The translations under genes were made by a program, and so were the position numbers. From Victivallales bacterium (GTDB lineage: Bacteria; Verrucomicrobiota; Lentisphaeria; Oligosphaerales; Oligosphaeraceae): 9,675 nt of DNA. The stretch's first letter is position 1. Every line of letters begins with the position of its first letter. Below, one piece after another: positions 7,001 to 9,675 of this stretch. The stretch covers positions 1 through 9,675 of the forward strand of contig JAFYGL010000378.1 of the NCBI GenBank assembly GCA_017543165.1, read 5' to 3'. A model generated the notes under the pieces. The model saw nothing but the letters and a program-made list of their open reading frames with translations. It was not told where the DNA came from and made no database searches.

Positions 7001-8390
7001 TCTGCACAATCCTCTCAAGCACGCACAAATCATGGACTGGTACCGATTCAAGAACGACGCGCTTACAGAGGCAATCATATATTTCGCTGGCCGCATCAAG
7101 GACCTGACTGGCAGAAAATGGTTGACTGGTGCCTACTATGGATACTGGAACGAATTATCCTCCAACACTTACCGCCCTATACAGATTTCAGGACACAACG
7201 GCACGATAAAATGTGCAAAATGCCCAGACTTCGACTTTTTCAGGGCGCCTTCTTCCTATAATTTCCGCAAAGTTGGCATGGCAAACAGCATCATGCAGCC
7301 AGTCGCCACCTGCACTCTGCGCGGGAAGATGGTGCTTGTCGAAAACGATGAGCGCAATGCATTTGGTCCCAGGGAAGGAACGGACATGGACTTGTACGCG
7401 TCACGCAACTCCACATGCAGCGAGGCCGTGGGCTGCGTCGATAGGGAATACGGCATGGCTGCGGCACTGGGCGTGGCTGGATACTGGCTTGACCATCCAA
7501 GAGGCAGCCTGTACGAACCAGCTCTTCTTGCAGCTATCGGAGAACAGTTGAAGCTCAATGCAGCCAGGGGCGATGTGCAGGAACTGCTGGCACCTGAGGT
7601 TGCTGTGGTTGGCGACGAGGAAAGCGTGTATTATGCAACGGCCAATGAGAAAAATGTGTTCATCAGTGCAGTGAGAAACACTATCAAGGAGATGAATAAA
7701 CTGGCTGTACCATACAGGAACATTCTTGTAGGCGACTTGCTTGACGGCGCCGTCGTGCCGCCCCACAAGTTCTACATCATGCTGCCAACGCTGGTTTTGA
7801 CAGTAGCACAGAGACGTGCGCTGCTGGAACGCTTCAACCGTGACAAGGCTTTGGTCCTTTGGCTCTATGCCGCTGGTCCATGCTATCCAGACAAGGGCCT
7901 CAGCGAAGCTTTCAACTGTGATTTTCTTGGCCTTAAATGCACTATGGACAAGGTGGAACGCAACGAGACGCTTCAATTGAACGGCGCCACGCTGACTTCC
8001 AGCTACAAGGGCGCACCGCATTTTTATGCACAGGAAGGCTACGATGAGGTACTTGGCAAAAACAGCAAGGGACAGGCGGTAATTGTCGAAAAGCAATTAG
8101 GCGACGCCAGGCATATCTTCTCCACGCTGCCCTCATTGCCAGGCAGAATACTGCGCCAGTTCGCCGAAAAATCCAAGGTTTTCTGCTATGGCCCGTACGG
8201 CAGCGACCAGTGGTGGATAGGAAACGATGTGATTTTCCTCCACGCGGCCACTGGCGGTACAAAAACAGTTCGCCTGCCTTTCAATGCAAAAATGGAGGCT
8301 GTAATCGGTCCATTGCGCGGAATTGTCCAAGGCAACACCTGGCAGGCCAGCCCAGGGCTGACGTATGGCTTCCGCATAGTAAAACCATGA
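4095..8390 (+). CDS. Large exported multidomain glycoside hydrolase, GH42-like core
   Basis: The ribosome-binding site AAGGAG (4081-4086) is 8 bases from the ATG at 4095, 5 from the GTG at 4092 and only 2 from the ATG at 4089, so 4095 is the best start (1431 residues). 'MRIYLALVVLIGIQALCGEA' is a secretion signal without a proper lipobox. Residues 25 to about 470 look like beta-rich modules, probably carbohydrate-binding, broken by a charged helix near 230-255. From residue 483, 'WRGQWIW' and 'VMADDLSETRINGKVVG' resemble the N-terminal sugar-binding module of alpha-L-rhamnosidases. Residues about 745-1145 form a TIM-barrel core of clan GH-A type, nearest GH42 beta-galactosidases: E896 or E901 in 'GESRNGEW' is the probable acid/base, and E1083 or E1086 in 'VENDE' the probable nucleophile. 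Residues about 1155-1290 resemble the GH42 trimerisation domain. Usual GH42 enzymes are about 650-700 residues, so this is more than twice as long. The substrate is unknown. Confidence 0.88.
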   Translation: MRIYLALVVLIGIQALCGEAIHLVKSATFTKASEFMPLKEDKHYRLKFNVMGGNGKLEVKLWQFTAGKREIGAYNVKAQIETETRLTEDIKAGSRVFWVEDASKWKVPQQGNIAVFNAMQDQSDLPNFKIAYYVKTVESTGDKWKIEVSNPVGFNVPAGSGVRLHCDGDRMSFDLRLPSGRQFASIIGPASKGNGRQKGYFWKGSAFAQLYLRTDSPEPVEVTGISLEEISDAELEDMEKQQAARLLAEEQKIRPYGHTKIFKEEDNCWEFNNVFNVWAGINQKSIQIRAAQFECDFKSPVPGFVQFRFTQMLDGKKVTRELPVQSVIPDNEYRRYRFALSDSHGWDRNSPLVGWSFCFRYYMDRDEIIGFRNPVLLEEENLLVGAASWRQGVPLAMPDVRPLGKYHIEWKGGLCPGVELRFYDYMQRLLPESAMLKPGESGIDFSVPEMTVRAEAVLLKNGEGHPSLTTVDFRRRYTPELFWRGQWIWTQFDELGPFQSNVCFCKEFDLPEETEMAAIAVMADDLSETRINGKVVGFTWLFSEPKRFMIEKHLKPGRNKVEIRVYNGTLNAGLCSDIYIRLRSGKEIKLETDKTWRWHHTGKSKEFPLKYENAAIELGAPATTPPWAATIRLAYAGPQGEFDLKQSVNGEFKAVLRHPVISIVRTMKFVRRCASGKKQDFLLPVQIKENNDGTVTVKYPKIRPTEEASQVFLEDDFWSIKGNRALASLPAQKTVSKGLQKAELVGVGRRVMIKFNGQLYDPAFLQTNEYERMAPALKQGFRNFVVLAPFNDFWLEEGKYDFSKLDNKIEQLLTVAPDGVFLLDIRFWMPEWWLKRHPDDTTVYANPKQPRNTYMDMQALGSKNWLAATEAPLQALVKHISQSFYADRIWGANIGESRNGEWFWNRSDNTEKFAVPGFSPSELKAFRQSLKKRYGTDEALAKAWNMPGLSFETAQFPDPELRKVGDVGGLHNPLKHAQIMDWYRFKNDALTEAIIYFAGRIKDLTGRKWLTGAYYGYWNELSSNTYRPIQISGHNGTIKCAKCPDFDFFRAPSSYNFRKVGMANSIMQPVATCTLRGKMVLVENDERNAFGPREGTDMDLYASRNSTCSEAVGCVDREYGMAAALGVAGYWLDHPRGSLYEPALLAAIGEQLKLNAARGDVQELLAPEVAVVGDEESVYYATANEKNVFISAVRNTIKEMNKLAVPYRNILVGDLLDGAVVPPHKFYIMLPTLVLTVAQRRALLERFNRDKALVLWLYAAGPCYPDKGLSEAFNCDFLGLKCTMDKVERNETLQLNGATLTSSYKGAPHFYAQEGYDEVLGKNSKGQAVIVEKQLGDARHIFSTLPSLPGRILRQFAEKSKVFCYGPYGSDQWWIGNDVIFLHAATGGTKTVRLPFNAKMEAVIGPLRGIVQGNTWQASPGLTYGFRIVKP

Positions 8391-8426
8391 AGGTAACGCA
8401 AGATAGACAAAATGGAGGCAGAGAAA

Positions 8427-9455
8427 ATGAAAGTCAAGGCGGTAGTATTTCCTGGAATTGAGCAGATTGAAATCCGTGAACTGGAACTGGCAGAGGTCAA
8501 GAAAAACCAGATAAGAACGGAAACCCTGTATTCCTTTGTGTCCCCTGGAACTGAATTGAGAACGCTTGGAGGGCACTATGGCGCCAGCGGGCAATTTCCT
8601 ATTGTACCAGGATATTCGACAATATCCCGTATAGTTGAGGTTGGCTCGGAAGTGCGGGGATACAGGGTGGGCGACATAGTCAGCAACAGGCGCTGTTCGG
8701 GATTTGTGGATTGCTATCCAAAATACGGAGGGGAAGCGGGAGGGCACGTTTTTGATGGTGTTTGCGATGATGGCGCACCCGTCATCTTGCCCGAGGCCGC
8801 CAAGGAAAATCTGCTTCCATATACAGTTGCGGAAGTGGCAGCCATAAGCTACCGCGGAACCATGTCAACGGAGCCAAGCCCAGGGGAGCACGCCATAGTC
8901 ATAGGGCAAGGAATGATCGGCTCATTCGCTGCGGAATGGCTGCGTTTGAAGGGCTGCCTGGTGACGGTATGCGACATCAGCGAGAACCGTCTTGAGGAGG
9001 CCCGTTCCAAAGGATTCAATTGCGTTTCCTTGTCTGAACCAGATGCCGAGGAGCGTTTGCTCGCGTTTGGTGCGCCAGGATATGACATTGTAGCCGAATG
9101 CTCTGGAAGCGCACCTGGTTTCCAGTTGGCGTTGAGGCTTCCAAGGGCGGCCTGCAACAATGCCATGCGGCGGGAATGCCTGACTTGGCCAAGACTGCTG
9201 TTGCAGGCAACTTATATTGATGAGATTCCCATCAATCCTTGTGTTTTCTTCAAAGGGGAGGGAATCAAGATTCTAACTCCCAATGACAGACTCAAGGATG
9301 ATCGCCAGCAAGTGGTGGAACTGATTCGCAGAAAGGTCTTTGATACATCCGCATATACCAAAAATGTGTTTACACCTGAAGAAATGCCTGAGGCTTACAG
9401 GAAATTGCAGAGGCGTGAAATTGCATCGGCGATTTGCAAGTGGAAGGATTTTTGA
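8427..9455 (+). CDS. MDR-superfamily (zinc-type alcohol dehydrogenase-like) oxidoreductase
   Basis: The ATG at 8427 follows GGAGG (8414-8418) by 8 bases; the in-frame ATG at 8412 overlaps that ribosome-binding site and is less likely. The product has 342 residues, usual for the family. Residues 1 to about 125 are the GroES-like domain: 'SFVSPGTEL' and 'PIVPGYSTISRIVEVGSEVRGYRVGD'. Residues about 150-290 are the NAD(P)-binding Rossmann domain with GQGMIG at 160-165 and acidic D178 region ('VCDISENRLEEAR'), favouring NAD. The 'SPGTE' subgroup carries Ser-Pro where classical enzymes have the catalytic zinc cysteine, so zinc catalysis is doubtful. Members are often found with sugar-degrading genes and may act on sugars or polyols. 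The start is 36 bp after the hydrolase stop, so the two are co-transcribed. Residues about 239-257 do not look like the expected glycine-rich turn and strand (see findings). Confidence 0.87.
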   Translation: MKVKAVVFPGIEQIEIRELELAEVKKNQIRTETLYSFVSPGTELRTLGGHYGASGQFPIVPGYSTISRIVEVGSEVRGYRVGDIVSNRRCSGFVDCYPKYGGEAGGHVFDGVCDDGAPVILPEAAKENLLPYTVAEVAAISYRGTMSTEPSPGEHAIVIGQGMIGSFAAEWLRLKGCLVTVCDISENRLEEARSKGFNCVSLSEPDAEERLLAFGAPGYDIVAECSGSAPGFQLALRLPRAACNNAMRRECLTWPRLLLQATYIDEIPINPCVFFKGEGIKILTPNDRLKDDRQQVVELIRRKVFDTSAYTKNVFTPEEMPEAYRKLQRREIASAICKWKDF

Positions 9456-9596
9456 GATAGTATTGAGGAAGTTTTAGAAGCAATAACCTTCACCCTGCAA
9501 AAAATATGGGATATCTGTGATAATTTTCTGGTATTCAGGTTGCAATTTAGACAAGAACGGTCACTTTATCCACTAAACAGTTACGTTTTTATAAAA
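9456..9596. other. gene-free right-end spacer of the putative cassette
   Basis: No gene, strong hairpin or T-tract terminator is visible. The stretch is AT-rich. It holds promoter-like hexamers, GATAAT at 9519-9524 preceded by TGT and TATAAA at 9590-9595, both without good -35 partners. It ends directly at the right repeat copy. Confidence 0.4.
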
Positions 9597-9627
9597 CGCC
9601 ATTTGAAGTCAAGGACGCCGCCGAATA
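9597..9627 (+). repeat. 31-bp direct repeat, right copy (candidate attachment site)
   Basis: Identical to 222-252. In the frame of the left-hand gene it would encode the same C-terminus and end in TAA. However, upstream of it that frame has a stop at 9548-9550 and no start, so it is an orphan gene end. A ribosome-binding site and ATG follow 33 bp after its stop, which is how the next gene of an operon would follow the intact upstream gene. Confidence 0.9.
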
Positions 9628-9660
9628 AACATAAGGCCACTGAAAAAGGGGGTGAAAAGA

Positions 9661-9675
9661 ATGATACATTCCAAG
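9661..9675 (+). CDS. start of a downstream gene (first five codons)
   Basis: ATG at 9661 follows GGGGGTG (9648-9654) by 6 bases, a good match to the anti-Shine-Dalgarno sequence. Only Met-Ile-His-Ser-Lys is visible, so no function can be given. It probably was the direct operon neighbour of the gene ending at 253 before the intervening block arrived. Confidence 0.55.

Noticed and set aside
7401..8096. 231-residue open frame on the minus strand
   Set aside because: Opposite the hydrolase gene, no recognisable motif, no ribosome-binding site.
8133..8747. 204-residue open frame on the minus strand crossing the hydrolase-dehydrogenase junction
   Set aside because: Spans two well-supported genes and their spacing on the other strand; no domain features.
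222..9627. Tandem duplication of the whole block as the cause of the 31-bp repeat
   Set aside because: After the right copy the sequence does not continue with the bases following the left copy, and before it the sequence does not match the left-hand gene, so the unit is not simply repeated.
1..9675. tRNA, rRNA, CRISPR array, insertion sequence or integrase gene
   Set aside because: None was recognised on either strand. The lack of a recombinase is noted as a limit on the cassette idea.

Overview
The window reads as a polysaccharide- or glycoside-catabolism locus from a bacterium of the Planctomycetes-Verrucomicrobia-Chlamydiae group, most likely a Lentisphaerae (Victivallis-like) organism. 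The best pointer is the pseudopilin-like protein at 3101-3943: its [17 protein letters not shown] start, LLPAL continuation and C-terminal DGH motif are a hallmark of protein families hugely expanded in that group. The assignment is an inference from family knowledge, not from a marker gene. All genes are on the + strand and base composition is mixed (AT-rich spacers, GC-richer genes).

Layout: (1) 2-253, the C-terminal end of a gene entering from the left. (2) 288-1169, an AraC/XylS-type transcription regulator. (3) 1170-1484, an AT-rich regulatory spacer with a perfect TATAAT box and a hairpin. (4) 1485-3038, an ADP-ribosylglycohydrolase-fold protein with a C-terminal extension. (5) 3101-3943, the pseudopilin-like protein. 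(6) 3944-4094, a short spacer packed with inverted repeats. (7) 4095-8390, an exported 1431-residue multidomain protein with a GH42-like (clan GH-A) catalytic core. (8) 8427-9455, an MDR-superfamily dehydrogenase of the type lacking the catalytic zinc cysteine. (9) 9456-9660, a gene-poor spacer. (10) 9661-9675, the first codons of the next gene.

Likely teamwork (inference): the regulator senses a sugar and turns on an operon in which the large exported enzyme cleaves a glycoside, the dehydrogenase oxidises or epimerises a released sugar or polyol, the ADP-ribosylglycohydrolase-fold protein acts on a glycosidic or N-glycosidic intermediate in the cytoplasm, and the pseudopilin-like protein works at the envelope.

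The most striking structural feature is that the whole set of genes is bracketed by a perfect 31-bp direct repeat (222-252 and 9597-9627). The repeat is the last nine sense codons plus the first two bases of the stop codon of the left-hand gene. The right copy lies just ahead of a new ribosome-binding site and start codon. This is the expected footprint of a roughly 9.4-kb cassette inserted at the 3' end of a protein-coding gene and restoring that gene's end, yet no integrase or transposase is visible inside. Further signals are four consecutive inverted repeats before the glycosidase gene and a motif shared by the two main spacers.
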